A DNA stretch of 64,000 nt, taken from contig OX419755.1 of the NCBI GenBank assembly GCA_948567375.1, positions 16,621,001-16,685,000 on the forward strand, in the 5' to 3' direction. The DNA comes from Lunularia cruciata. Lineage: Eukaryota > Streptophyta > Marchantiopsida > Lunulariales > Lunulariaceae. How positions within the stretch are numbered: the first letter of the stretch is position 1; every line of letters starts with the position of its first letter. The notes beneath the pieces were generated by a model that worked only from the letters and a program-made list of their open reading frames with translations, did no database searches and was not told the origin of the DNA. Position numbers and translations under genes: made by a program. Positions 13,890-24,800 of the stretch are shown here, one piece after another.

Positions 13890-14560
13890 CCTTCTTGAAT
13901 CTCCACCATGGAATGTTGCTTGTCTTAGTCTGCATCTTGTTGAAGATCCAAATGAAAGTGCAATAACATCTTCTTCTTCTCTTTAAATTTTAGCAGGTTT
14001 AAACTGAATTCTAGATGTGCTAAGAATGGTATGAAGTAAAGAGGTGGCAAGCCCATCCTCCAATTTATGATCATCTATCTCAGTTACTGGTAGAAACACT
14101 TTACCTAGTTCACCTTCTCTCCTATGAACATAAGGTGAAAGAAAACTGCTTGTTTCTTTGTCACATAGGTGGTGAGCTCTGGCTTCATCATGGCCATCAG
14201 AGCCTCAACAATATTTCACCTCATTGGGTCTTTGTAAGTGTCTACCTTGTAACTCTTGTTTTTGCGATGTGCATTAAAAGTATTCTTCAACTCCTCAATC
14301 TCCTTTATAGGATCACACTTCCAATAGAAGGTGATTCCCATCACATCTCTTGCCCCTCTTCCAAACACAAGTCTCCAATCCAACTTAGTTCAATGAGTTG
14401 GATTTCCTCTCTTTTGCTCTGCTTTGAGACCATTTGTCAAATTATTGGTAGTGATTTCTCCCATGAAAGCCAGAAAACTCAAGTTCCAGTTTTGGGCCAA
14501 AAATGTGATCCAAGTCACCTCAAGACTTTGATCTTATCTACCAATACTAGCGTTAAAATT
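13890..14560 (-). pseudogene. Family-D LTR protein, globular N-terminal part (remnant)
   Basis: Minus-strand reading near 14.27-14.15 kb gives KSYKVDTYKDPMR, a stop, then NIVEALMAMMKPELTTYV. This aligns with YKVESYRDPIQRSIVGVMM in the copy nested at 38.4 kb and with YKVESYKDPVKQGIVSALM at 52.2 kb. The frame is broken by stops and shifts. No named domain is recognised. The alignment across copies with different DNA sequence is the evidence that it was coding. Confidence 0.55.
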
Positions 14561-15623
14561 GTAGGATTCCGCACTACAAGTGCCAGAAATTGTCTATTGC
14601 ACTTTCTTAGCATTATGTGCTCTATCTCTCAGTTTCTTACCAATTAAACCCATGACTTGGCTCATAATTCTAACTCCTTCAAGGAAACTCTTAATAGGAA
14701 TAGGATAGCACTTCAGATGGAGTTCTGTAGTGTGATGAACTTAGTCCAACTTAGGCCCTCTATGAAGTATTGATTATATACTTCTTTAATTCTCTATCAT
14801 TCTTCAATTGAGCATCAATTAAAACTCACACATTTTGCATGACTTATTCTTGTCACTCTCAAATTTATCCTAACCACAAAGTAGCCATTCTCACTGAATT
14901 TACCTTCTTGATTGGGACAGCCTGAGTAAAATTTGTTAAGGTGTCTTGGAATTGGGTTGATCATCTCCAATGTGAAGTAACCTTACTTTGGGTCTACTTC
15001 CCTTCCAGTCCAATCTGAGTCCTTTTTCCTTTGACATGAAGTTGACCTCCTTATGTCATATCCAAACACACAATCCTTCCCTTCTTTTCTCTATTTGGCT
15101 TAAACAATTAACTTCTTCTCTAAAACTCAACAAAAACAAAAGCTGTGGTACCACACTCACAAAAAACACAAAGGACTAATACTTAGAATTAAGCTAAAAC
15201 AACAAGTATTGAGTTCAAGCACTTTGCTTTACTCAACGTCTGATCAAAATATTGCATTTAATACACTATAAAGGACAACTTTAAATTGTTAGAGCTCTTA
15301 ACAGTTATAGGAATTGTCTAGACTACTTAACTACTTCCTACAATCTTCAGATATGAAGCAACATACTACCACTTCAGATCTATTGCTTCAAATCTGAAAT
15401 CTATCACTCCTAATCTGATCCAAGTACTACCTTGACTTCAGCTTCTTCACCCAAAGCCACTACAAGTGTCTTGCATTTTGGGTCCATCAATTACTTCTAC
15501 ATCTTCTTTTATTGTTGTTTTATCTTCAATCTAAACTGAGACTTAGATCATAGTCAACCTATCTACATTTTCTTGCTTTGTCCTAAATTCTTTTGATACG
15601 TTGGATAATTCACCCAACTTGAC

Positions 15624-15959
15624 CTATACTCCTTCAACCTCAACTACTTTAGGTTGAATTACTTTACTCTCACTCAGAGTATGCGTAAGTTTTTTTATAT
15701 CATTTCTAACCAAATCTAATCTAAGAAATACATTATCTTCTACTTCCATCATCTTTCTATCTACTCTATCCCTAAGATGAATTAACAAATAGTTCAACTT
15801 TATGTCCTTTACCTTACATCTACAAGTCTCGTGCACAAGTAACTTCAACTCATGCAAGTAGGATTCCTCCAATTGAACTTTGACACCAGTGTTGAGCATC
15901 ACCTTCAAGTTGATGAAAATCTTTTCCATTGAACCTAATTCCTCCTTTTGTGAGATCAA
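15624..15959 (-). pseudogene. Family-D LTR protein, coiled-coil part (remnant)
   Basis: A 111-codon minus-strand frame containing LHELKLLVHETCRCKVKD, LLIHLRDRVDRKMMEVED and NVFLRLDLVRNDI, matching the other copies almost word for word. Same C-terminal segment as at 12.2-12.6 kb. N-terminal continuation is decayed and interrupted by the solo LTR at 16508. Confidence 0.6.
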
Positions 15960-16507
15960 TGGGCCTCAAGTAATCTCCTCCTCCCAATTTTCCTAAAGCA
16001 CATGCAACTCCTCAGCATGCTTTGCCTCCATCCTTTTCTGTTCTTTAGTCTAGCAATTGACTTGAGAATTTGTGTACTGAACCCAATCATGCAAATGTTG
16101 TTATTCATGCTCTCAACTCATAAGTTCTCTTTACTAGGCCCAATCCTTCTCTACTGCAATTGATCTCAACTCCTCCATAGCCTATTCATGCATTAGTGTT
16201 CTGGTCTTAGAATGCATCAATTCAATTTGAGAATCATCAAACTTGCACTTCATCTTCTTGAATGCCTCTTTTTCTTGTTACAAACCTTCATGCTACTAAA
16301 AAATCTTTTGCAAGTCATTTAAAATTTGCCGGTTTATTATTGCATCCACCCATAGTAATTCAACATCCTACTCATATTCGGCTAATTGTGCCTTTAACTA
16401 CAAGACATCAATGCTAAACACCTTCACCATCTAAAGTTTGTTCTTCACCTTTGGATGTTCTTCTTTTGTCTCCTACATCCTCTCCTACAAATGCACCAAT
16501 AAGGTTT

Positions 16508-17199
16508 TGTAACACCCATTTTTGCATGTGTGTGGTATTGTGATATTTAGCTTGGTATTATAAATACTTGAGAGATATTATTTATATAGAGATAAATTAT
16601 GGTTTTACATTAATCATGATTAGCTAAAGTAATTCATAGCTAAGATAGAGGGGACTTTACTTTAGAGGGAGTGGAAAAGATGAGAATCACTATTTGGGAT
16701 TCTAGTGTGTTGACTTGGTATTATTCCTAGATACTTGGCTTTGAGGAAAGAGTTGAGAACTCTTGGGCCTGCAAGCCTTTTTGTTTTGGATTCTTCTATA
16801 ATCCAAGGATAGCCCATGTGAAAGAATCCTTCACTTAGTGGGTGGGTCAAAATAAGATCACATGCTTAGTGGAATATGCCCATGTGGATGGATACTCTTT
16901 TATAATTTTTGACTTGACTTGACTTTTAACCTAGTAACTTGAGTTAATATGGTAAATAGTAACTTCAGTGCATAAATATTTCACAAATATATGAACAAGG
17001 GGTGAGGAGATACTCATCATCCTTTCATTTTCAGCTATCTCTTTTCCATTGAGTTCTCTAGTGAACAATGTCGTGAGTCTTGGAGTGTTACACTTAGAAG
17101 AATATGATGGAGCTGGGGTTCTTTGTCTTCTTAGTCCATGGTGTGCTACCATAATAGCCATCAAAAGTTCACCTTGAGTGAGAGATAGACCAGCTCACA
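16508..17199 (+). mobile_element. A-family solo LTR, 692 bp, old
   Basis: Starts TGTAACACCCATTT and ends AGCTCACA, matching the LTRs of elements A, B and C over the full length, with no internal region beside it. The TATA box equivalent reads TATATGAA instead of TATATAAA. Flanking bases GTTT and ATAC do not form a target duplication. It interrupts the family-D LTR of 15156-19088. Confidence 0.85.
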
Positions 17200-19088
17200 A
17201 TACATACAACACTTGATAGATTATTCACTCCACTGAATGTGTCTTCATCACCGCTTTTGGTAGCTAATGTATACATTGGTGCCTTACTCCAAATTCACAA
17301 TCTTATCACCATCAAACTAATCTCCTTTGGGCTTTCTTCATCTTCCTTGGGTCCACTTGGTGGTGCACTTATAGATTGATACTTCTTCTTAATCTTACTC
17401 TCCTTTAGAATACACTTCTTGGTTTTTGTGCTCACTCGTTTGGAATATCATCTTCAAGTAATTCCAAACAAGGAGTGTCTCCCCTCTCCCTATGCTCAAT
17501 CTCAGTATGAAACTCCCAATTTGGTCCCTCCTTGGCCACTTCTTTGGCTAAATGCTAGAACTCAAGTTCACCTTCACTTTTATTACTTCACTCCTTACTC
17601 TTTAGAGTGGGCTCCTCCTTGGAATCTCCAAAATTAGACTTTCCTTCTTCCTTTGACTTAGCTCTGGATGACAAGGCCACCACCATTGTCTCTCAACTCA
17701 GATTCAACCTCCAAGTAGTCCTTCTCTTCACAAGAGATAACCATATCCTTGGGTCTACTTTGCTTCTTTGACTTTGGTATGGAAAATTATTACCATCTTT
17801 TCTTGTCTAATCTTAGCAAAGAACACATCTCCTTCTTTGACTTCCGCCATGTAATATCATTCTTCTTCATTTGCATCTTGACAAAGATCTGCATGAAAAT
17901 GTGACACCATCTTCTTTCTCTCCTCTAGACTGAGTAAGTTTAAACCCAAGTAGAGATGTGCATCAAAAGGTAAAAAGTAATGGAGTGGCCTCTTGTCTCA
18001 TCAATGCCAAATCATTTGATGTGTCCTAGTATAGAAGCATTTTACCCAGTTCTCACTCTCTCCTACAAAAAAAGAGGTGAAAGAAAACTTCTTATTGCTT
18101 CATGATATAGGTGGTTTGCTCTAGCTTCAACATAGCCATCATTGCTTGGATGATACTTCACCTCATTGGGTCTCTATAGATTTTTATCTTATACCCATTC
18201 TTCTTGCAAGGCTTATTTGAAAGTACTTTTCAGCTCCTCAATTTCCTCTACAAGATCACACTTGCAATCAAAGGTGATTCTTGTAAGCTCTCTTGCATCT
18301 CTACCCACTAGAAGTCTCCAATCCAACTCAGTCCATCAAGTTGCACTTCCTCTTTTCCCTTCCACCTTGGGACTGTCAATACAATTGCTCACTATGATCT
18401 TTTCTATGAACCCAAGGAAACTCAAGTTCCAATTCCATGCCAGAAAGGAAATATAAAGTCAACTTAAGACTTTAGTCCAAGCTAACATGTCTAACCTCCA
18501 AATTGCAAGATTTTGGACCAAGAGTGTCAAAACCTATCTACTGCCCTTTGCTAGCATTGAGTGCTCACTCACTCTTGGTTTATCACAAAGCAATAGTGCA
18601 ACTTTGCTTGGGATCCTAACTTTTAGGACAATTCTTCATAGGGACAAGATATAGCTTCAATATTGTACAATGTTCTAAGTGAAGTCTTAGTTTTATATGT
18701 CTTGGATTTGTAGTCATTCTTTAGTCAAGCCTCAGTCAAAACTCAGGCCTATAATATGACTTTCTCTTGTCATTCTCAAATTTATCCTCCCATGAAGTAG
18801 CCATTTTGGTTGAATGTACCTTCTTGGTTGGTACGGCCCAAGTCAAGTGGTTAAGGTGTCTTTGGATCAGGTTGATCATTCCAATGCAAAGTACCCTTAC
18901 TTTGGGTCTATAACTCTTCCATTCCAATCTGAGTGCTACTTCCTTTGACACAAAGTTGACTTCCTTGGGTGAAATCAAATTTCCTTCTTCTAACCCCAAC
19001 ACCTGATTCTTCACTTCTTTCTTTTAATTTGGCTTAAAATATACAATTCTTCTCCAAAAAATACCAAAAAAGAAATGTGGGTACCACA

Positions 19089-19100
19089 TACCCCCTCCTC
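19089..19100 (-). promoter_or_regulatory. Polypurine tract of a minus-sense gypsy element
   Basis: On the minus strand it reads GAGGAGGGGGTA directly against TGTGGTACC, the start of the family-D LTR. A purine run abutting TG is the normal arrangement for plus-strand priming at a 3' LTR. This single site orients family D: its sense is the minus strand here, and the TG...CA unit is an LTR. Confidence 0.7.
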
Positions 19101-19185
19101 AAATTTGAGCATCCCTGTGAACATTAGCTTCATCTTTTTCTTGCACTTTAGTGTCCATGGTTCAATAGACTCTCCACTCGTTTAC

Positions 19186-19395
19186 TCAAGTGGCATAATG
19201 ATTTCTCTCCATGTCTACTAGTTGAATAGAGCCATTTTTCAAAATGTGCAACACCTGATATGTAAAAGATCCAAGACCAAGGAGGGAAATAGAAGAATGG
19301 AAGATCACATTGGGACACTTGAATGAGAGAAACTCCAAATGCCTAGTATAAGCTTCAGCTTTGGTATTTATAGGGAGCAAACAAGATTCTTGCAT
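19186..19395 (-). pseudogene. Integrase C-terminal end of the family-D host element
   Basis: A minus-strand frame upstream of the polypurine tract reads YQVLHILKNGSIQLVDMERN, followed by a stop and VNEWRVY. This matches the end of Ty3/gypsy integrases (the GPY/F-type module, ...NGS(V/I)xLxDLxG...T(R)VNGxR(L/V)...). It is 70 codons, with at least two in-frame stops beyond that. The rest of pol is absent because the sequence is cut at 19522 and fused to LTR DNA. Confidence 0.55.
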
Positions 19396-19522
19396 CTCTA
19401 TTGGAAGACTTAAAGTAGTATATCCATGAGCAAGGATGATAAGCTTATAAACTTATTTTATTGAAATATCAAGAAAAAAAAGGTGAAAAGTGACACCTTT
19501 TTTTTTGCAAAATATCAAACAC

Positions 19523-21435
19523 TGTGACAACCCGACAAATATCACTTTTGCGGTAATCGGGTGAGTAAAGTTTATTCCTGCAGAGATACGAGTCAGAATT
19601 GGTCAAATACAAAGTCAAATAGTAACAATGTAGTTCTTCTTGAGTTCTTCTTTAGTCTCTCAGGTAGAAACCACACCCAGAAGAGAGTAACAAGCATTGA
19701 CTCGCAGTCTTGTCATGAATTAACACTCCTTAATCACAAATTCTTCAATTCTTTCCAAACAATCTTGAGTGTGATGATTCAGGCTCTCCCAAAAATGCCA
19801 CTTCATTGCAAAACGACTTTGCCTTAGAATTGTGTTCCACCCTTCCATTGAAGGCACAACTTCCTCGATCAAAATTGCTTCACATCAACCTCGCATTGTA
19901 CTCACAAATGCAGAATACTACCAACACTACAATTCCTCTCAGATCTGTCAAAGCATTGCTTTGATTGCACTTCACTCAAGATCAAGCACACAAAATGAAG
20001 ATCAAGGCTATGGAATCCAACATCTAACAAGCACATTGACTTGCACTTTGGAATTCTCCACACACTCACAAACACAAACATGAAATTAACAATCGGAATT
20101 AAGCTTAAGCGACAAGTATTGAGAACAACACTTCGCTTTATCTATCTTCAGAAAGTTGAATATTGAATAACATCGTATTGCGATCGCTCCACTTAAATAC
20201 TGAAGCAAATGGTAGACTTGCCTACCTAGGCACCGCTTCCTGACATCTCTTCCTACTTGTAGATCCTAATTGACAATCTATCTCTTCATATCTGCCCCTT
20301 CCTATCTCAAAATCAACTTTTTATCCCGATCCGATGTCTACTTCTTCCTTGGCTTTCAAACCCAAACCCAAAGTAATCTTACTTCCTACTACTTTGTCCT
20401 TGGGTTTCATAACTTCTAATTCTTCCACTAAATTTTAACATTTTTCCTTTCTGATCTGAAATTCCTATCATAGTTAAGCCTTCTAAATCTCTATCTCCCG
20501 ACCCACTCTTCTCTAATGTATCAAATAACAGATCTGATGACACCTGCACTCTTATCTGTCTTACTTTGGGTTTAACTATTATCAATTCCTTTACTAATTC
20601 TATTGTATAATCATCAAGAATTATAATTGAAAGCATGGGTACACTATCTATACCTTCAATTTGTAACACATTTTCCACTAATCACTCATGTTACTAACCC
20701 GAAGATATTTACTGTCTGATCTTGCATTTCAGGTTTATTCACTACCGTTACTTCTCTTTCAATTCATGTTCCATCTTCAATTAGAACTGAAATTGAAGTC
20801 ATGGGTATTCTAACTATCTTCTTTCCCTACTCTAATTTCCTCTAATCCCTCTCGCAAGATTCCCAAAGTCATCTTCACTACACTCTGAGGTCCGACTATC
20901 TCGGATTTAGTCATTTTCACCTTGAGGCACAATGTTTAGACCCAAAGTCATGTAAACCCAAAGTCCAAAGTCAGAAATACAAAGTCACGTTGACCCAAAG
21001 AACCTCAACCCGAAGTACATCTACTCCCAAAACTTCAAATGCTTGTAACTTCTTCTACAAACCTCCAAACTTTGCGATTTTGGTGCCAATGGAAAGCCCT
21101 GAACAAGACGCTTGTAACGAGATATAACAAACTCTATTTGGACTTGTGGTCACTGAGATATGACCACCGCAAGAATCTTGACTTGTAACCTTCATTCCGA
21201 TGCGAAGAAACCTTCTTTCGACGTTTGATCCGAGTTTTTCACTCCTCTGAGACAAAGTAAGCTTCTTTGGGTTTGATCTAGTCCAAATCTTTCTTTCTCT
21301 TATATGAAGTTGACTTCCTCGGGTCTGATCAAAACACAAGTTTCCATTCATTTCTTATCCATTTGGTTTCAATTTAGTTTCAACAAGGCATTTCTTCTTC
21401 TAAACTCGTCCAAACTGAAAAATGTGGGTACCACA
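19523..21435 (-). mobile_element. Family-D solo LTR, 1913 bp, with AACAC duplication
   Basis: Bounded by TGTGACAACCC on the left and GTGGGTACCACA on the right, flanked by perfect 5-bp repeats AACAC (19518-19522 and 21436-21440). Compared with the 6.7-kb copy at 35639 it lacks most of the protein-coding middle and keeps about 0.85 kb of one end and 0.5 kb of the other. A 99-codon minus-strand remnant (20379-20678) contains the KPKVRQIRVQVSSDL...LEKSGSGD segment shared with other copies. A TTAAATAC box lies near 20194. Confidence 0.8.
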
Positions 21436-21733
21436 AACACATAGAATGGAAATCAAAGCTGTAGAATTTAGCGTCTAACACTCTTAGATGTGCAATTTGA
21501 ACTACTCCAAACACTCACAAACACACATAGCCTTGATACTCAAAATTAAGCTAAAATGATGAGCATTAAGTTTTAACACTTTGCTTTACTCAACCTTGAA
21601 AATAAGATTATTGAACAACACCCCATTATGAATGCTTCCTTTAAATAGGCAAAGAACTCCACTACATCCAACAAATCTTTATATACATATCATCTTACTA
21701 TTGTTCTAAATCTCTAATTTCAAATTTGTAGAT
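21436..21733 (-). mobile_element. Family-D LTR fragment, host of the solo LTR
   Basis: Continues ATAGAATGGAAATCAAAGC, which aligns with the block following CAAACAC in the copy at 11.85 kb. It carries the CTTTAAATAGGC box at about 21640. It is interrupted on the right by another LTR terminus at 21734. Confidence 0.6.
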
Positions 21734-22039
21734 TGTGACAACCCAGAAAATATCACTTTTGTGTTAATCAATAAGTAAAAGTTTATTCCTAGCAAGATAC
21801 AATATAAAAATGGTCAAAAACAAAGTAAAAAATAACCAAATAGTTCTTCTTGAGTTCTTCTTTAGCTTCATAGGTAGAAACCACACCCTAAAGAGAATAA
21901 CAAACATTGACTTGCAATCTTGTCATAATAAAATATCACCCATAAATCAAAATATACCAAATATTTCCAAACATACTATGTTTGTGATGAATTAGTTCTT
22001 CCCAAAGAAAGCTACTTCACTAAAAAATGACTTCACCTT
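21734..22039 (-). mobile_element. Family-D LTR end fragment
   Basis: Starts TGTGACAACCCAG, continues with the GGTAGAAACCACACCC block, and is cut at 22039 by a third LTR terminus. The remaining part of this copy was not found. Confidence 0.65.
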
Positions 22040-23802
22040 GTGACAACCAAAAAATATCACTTTTGCGGTAATTGGTTAAGTAAAGTTTGTTCCCGTAGAG
22101 ATACAAGTCAAAAATGTCCAAATACAAAGTCAAAGGTCACAATGTAGTTCTTCTTGGTTGCATCTGTAATCTCTCAAGTAGAAACCACACCCAAAAGAGA
22201 GTAACAGGCACTGATTCACAATCTTGTCATGGATTAACACTTCTCAATCACAACTCCATCAAATCTTTCCAAACAATCTTGATTGTGATGATTCAGGCTC
22301 TCCCACTTCATTGAAAAACAACTTTACCTCAGAATTATGTTCTACCCCTCCCTTGAAGGCACAACTTCCTTGATCAAGATTACTTCATATCAACTTTGCG
22401 CTGCACTCACAAATGCAGAATACTACCAACACTACAATTCCTCTCAGATCTATCAAGGCATTGCTTCGATTGCACCTCACTCGAGATCAAACACACAAAA
22501 TAAAGATCAGGGCTGCAGAATCCAACATCTAAAAAACACATTGACTTGCACTTTGAATTTCTACACACACTCACAATTATAGACACAACATTGATAATCA
22601 AAATCAAGCTCAAGCAACAAGCACTACTTCACAACACTTCACTTTATCTATTCTCATAAATTATGAGCACTAAACAACATAAGATTGCAAATGCCACTCT
22701 TAATAGTAAAGCAAACAACAATTATAGTGAGGACCCTAAAACTACATAAACTCTAAAACTCTACAAACCTGCAAATCCAAAATGGCAATGCACCTCTTCA
22801 TATTTGCCTCTTCAAATCTCAAAATTGATACTAATCCAATCCAATGTCTACTTCCTTGGCTTTCAAACCCGATCCCAAAGTAACTTCACTCATTACTACT
22901 CTATTGTCAGGTTTCATAACTCCTACATCTTCTACCAAATCTAACAATTCTCTTTCTTGATCTGAAATTTCACTAGTAGGTAATCTATCTAACTCCTTAT
23001 CTCCCGATCCACTCTTCTCTAATGTCTCCAATGGTAATTCCAAAGACATCTGCACTCCTACTTCATCTACTTTAGGTTTTTCTCTAATATCTTTCCAAAG
23101 TTTATCTATCTCTAATTTCACTAAGTCTAATCTAATATTGATATTGTCTTCTACCTCCAATATCTTCCTATCGACATGAGTTTTGAGATTGATCAACAAA
23201 GCATTCAAATCTGTGTCCTTCGCATGTCTCCTCCTTGTCTCTTGCACCAACAACTTTAAACGTGTAGCCTCGTCTCTTTAATACACACTTTGGCCTCTGT
23301 ACTTAGCATCACATTCATCCTCATTATGATCTCCTTTAATGGCTCCAATCTCATTTTCCTCTCCCATTCCTGATCTGTAAGCCAATCTTCTTGGTACATT
23401 GCCAATTTTGCTTCAAACTCAACTTTCACAATCTCCTTCTCCTTCTCCTTCTGTACAATCTTCTCCTCCTAAAGTTGTGAATTAACTCTCTCAAGCTCTC
23501 TTCTTCTCTATACCGCATTGTCAACTCTTGTTGCTATAGTTGCTTCTTCTCTTCTACACTCTCCATCACCCTATCGAGCTCTTGTTCCTTCTCAGCTATT
23601 CTTACCATAGCATGAATAATTTTTAATCTCTAATCATCAAATTGCTGCTTCAAGATCTCATTCTCAACTACTTGTCTTTTCCTTTCTATGTCACTTTGCT
23701 TTACAAGTTCCTCCTGATTCCTTGCTTCTCTCCTCAAGTTCTCAATCACTTGATTCTGTACTACTGCCTCACTTGTAGTACTTTCCTTTCCTCCTCTCCT
23801 CT
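22040..23802 (-). mobile_element. Family-D LTR, left part of the copy hosting element E
   Basis: Starts TGTGACAACC with the conserved GGTAGAAACCACACCC block. From 23.3 kb to 23802 the minus strand is coiled-coil coding sequence, cut at 23802 by the element-E composite. Coding sequence of the same family resumes at 51095 beyond the composite, flanked by the same four bases CCTC. I therefore read 22040-23802 and 51095-52450 as two halves of one LTR. Left flank of this copy is CACCT. A matching right flank was not found. Confidence 0.6.
22831..23253 (-). pseudogene. Family-D LTR protein, C-terminal coiled coil (split by E)
   Basis: A 140-codon open frame with MLVQETRRRHAKDTDLN, LLINLKTHVDRKILEVED and NINIRLDLVKLEIDKLW, then VGVQMSLELPLETLEKSGSG and an acidic tail ending KAKEVDIGLD. 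The longest intact version of the C-terminus in the window. The upstream half of this coding sequence lies at 51.1-52.44 kb, displaced by 27 kb of inserted DNA. Confidence 0.6.
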
Positions 23803-24463
23803 GTTGTGCGTATATACATTGCTACACAACATACATCGCTATCAACATCATACACTATAGAAGCACAACTCACACATAAGTCATACATAGACTCTAAAGT
23901 GCCACAATAATCAGATTGCTTAATACTCTCAACTCAACTCAGCTCAGATCAGTACTTGATCTATCACTCTATAAATTGCTAACAATTGGGCACTGATTAC
24001 AATCAAGCCACACCCACTCAAGCATAGAGAATCCAGGTGACGCTCACCGGCCTTTGTCCACCATAGCCAGGAACTCGAAGGCTCAACATCAGAGAAGTGA
24101 GCTCTCTGGAGCTCACTTTGAAACTATACCCCCTGGACTCGAGCTAGCTCTGAAACCCTAACGGTCCCACTAACGGCACACTCGACGGTGCAAATGGTGC
24201 AAAGTGATGGTGGGCCCCACTGTGAAGTCAATACCCCAAACACAAAATCTAACCGTCAGAAAGTAGTCTCTGAGAAACTGCTAGAATAACTCTAACAACC
24301 ATCATTGGAACTCCAGTGTCCGAGCATCTAGATGCGGAACTACAAATGGCGTGACAGTTGTCGTGCGTATATACATCGCTACACAACATACATCATTGTC
24401 AACATCATACACTATAGAAACACAACTCACACATAAGTCATACATAAACTCTAAAGTGCCACA
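23803..24463 (-). repeat. 3'-end repeat block of E: 104-bp, 450-bp, 107-bp modules
   Basis: A module (23803-23906, TGTTGTGCG...GTGCCACA) recurs at 24357-24463 with about 90% identity by eye. Between them lies a 450-bp block (23907-24356) that matches 50653-51094 on the other side of E. On the minus strand the 107-bp module follows E's polypurine tract directly and begins TGTGGCAC. The 450-bp block begins TGTCACGCC. The arrangement is not a simple LTR. Confidence 0.7.
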
Positions 24464-24476
24464 ATCGCCCCCCTAG
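24464..24476 (-). promoter_or_regulatory. Putative polypurine tract of element E
   Basis: Minus strand reads CTAGGGGGGCGAT immediately before TGTGGCAC. The G-run against a TG start, 150 bases downstream of the last coding domain, is where a gypsy polypurine tract is expected. Confidence 0.55.
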
Positions 24477-24624
24477 CTGGCGGTTAGGTCTCTCTAACTC
24501 TAGATAGCCATCTACTCTAAGTATATGGTATACCCTCTAATGGGCAAAGATTAGGAGGCCGGGAGCTATGGAGCCCCATTGTTTGTCGCAATCTATACCA
24601 TATCAAGAACAAACTGGCTATAGG

Positions 24625-24800
24625 TCAAGTACATCTAGGACATAACCACTGTCCCTCAGGAACCACCGTGAGGGGAGAAGTCAAACATGCCATATGCCAT
24701 CCTCTTGAACAGCTATCACACACTAACATAGTAGCAGCTCCACCAAAAGAGCCACATAACATACACCTCAAGCTTGCACGTACAAGTGCCAAGCTTGGGT
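24625..24800 (-). pseudogene. PHD finger at the C-terminus of E integrase
   Basis: The open minus-strand frame that begins near 25011 ends with a C4HC3 zinc finger at 24765-24631: CMLC, then CDSC after 12 residues, HMAC, and CPRC preceded by the usual Trp two residues before the Cys pair (GQWLCPRC). All eight ligands and the Trp are present and the frame is uninterrupted through the finger. PHD fingers of this form usually read histone H3 tails. Here it occupies the position where chromoviruses carry a chromodomain. The frame stops at 24625, about 160 bases before the polypurine tract, so it is the end of pol and not a neighbouring gene. Confidence 0.85.

Larger units (their letters stand above)
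11377..15155 (-). mobile_element. Family-D long LTR copy, diverged
   Basis: Right end is TGTGGTACCACA (sense start TGTGGTACC). Left end is a diverged form of the TGTGACAACCC...TATCAC terminus. It contains the conserved GGTAGAAACCACACCC block near 11520 and the TTTAAATAGG box near 12038. On the minus strand it holds remnants of the LTR-encoded protein, coiled-coil part at 12220-12591 and globular part at 13.9-14.6 kb. Flanks TATCT and CTCAC do not match, so it is old or rearranged. Confidence 0.7.
15156..19088 (-). mobile_element. Family-D long LTR, 3' LTR of a minus-sense element
   Basis: Right end is GTGGGTACCACA at 19088. Directly to its right lies a polypurine tract read on the minus strand, so this copy is the 3' LTR of a minus-sense retrotransposon. 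The left part is missing: it begins within the block that follows the LTR promoter-like region. It carries the coiled-coil remnant at 15624-15959, globular-protein remnants near 18.1-18.4 kb, and an inserted A-family solo LTR (16508-17199). Confidence 0.65.

Noticed and set aside
12843-14033. Plus-strand frames in the Ser/Leu-rich stretch 12.8-14.0 kb
   Set aside because: Ser/Leu/Pro-rich translation is the expected antisense of Glu/Lys/Gln-rich coiled-coil and acidic-linker sequence on the minus strand.
14135-14647. A 170-codon plus-strand frame that could be a gene
   Set aside because: It is the antisense of the family-D LTR protein, whose minus-strand words align with other copies. The plus-strand translation has no conserved counterpart.
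16508-17199. A full A-family element at 16.5 kb
   Set aside because: Only one LTR is present, with no primer site or internal sequence on either side.
24357-24463. Calling the 107-bp module a CRISPR-like or satellite repeat
   Set aside because: Only two copies, both tied to the end of element E. No spacer pattern and no tandem array.
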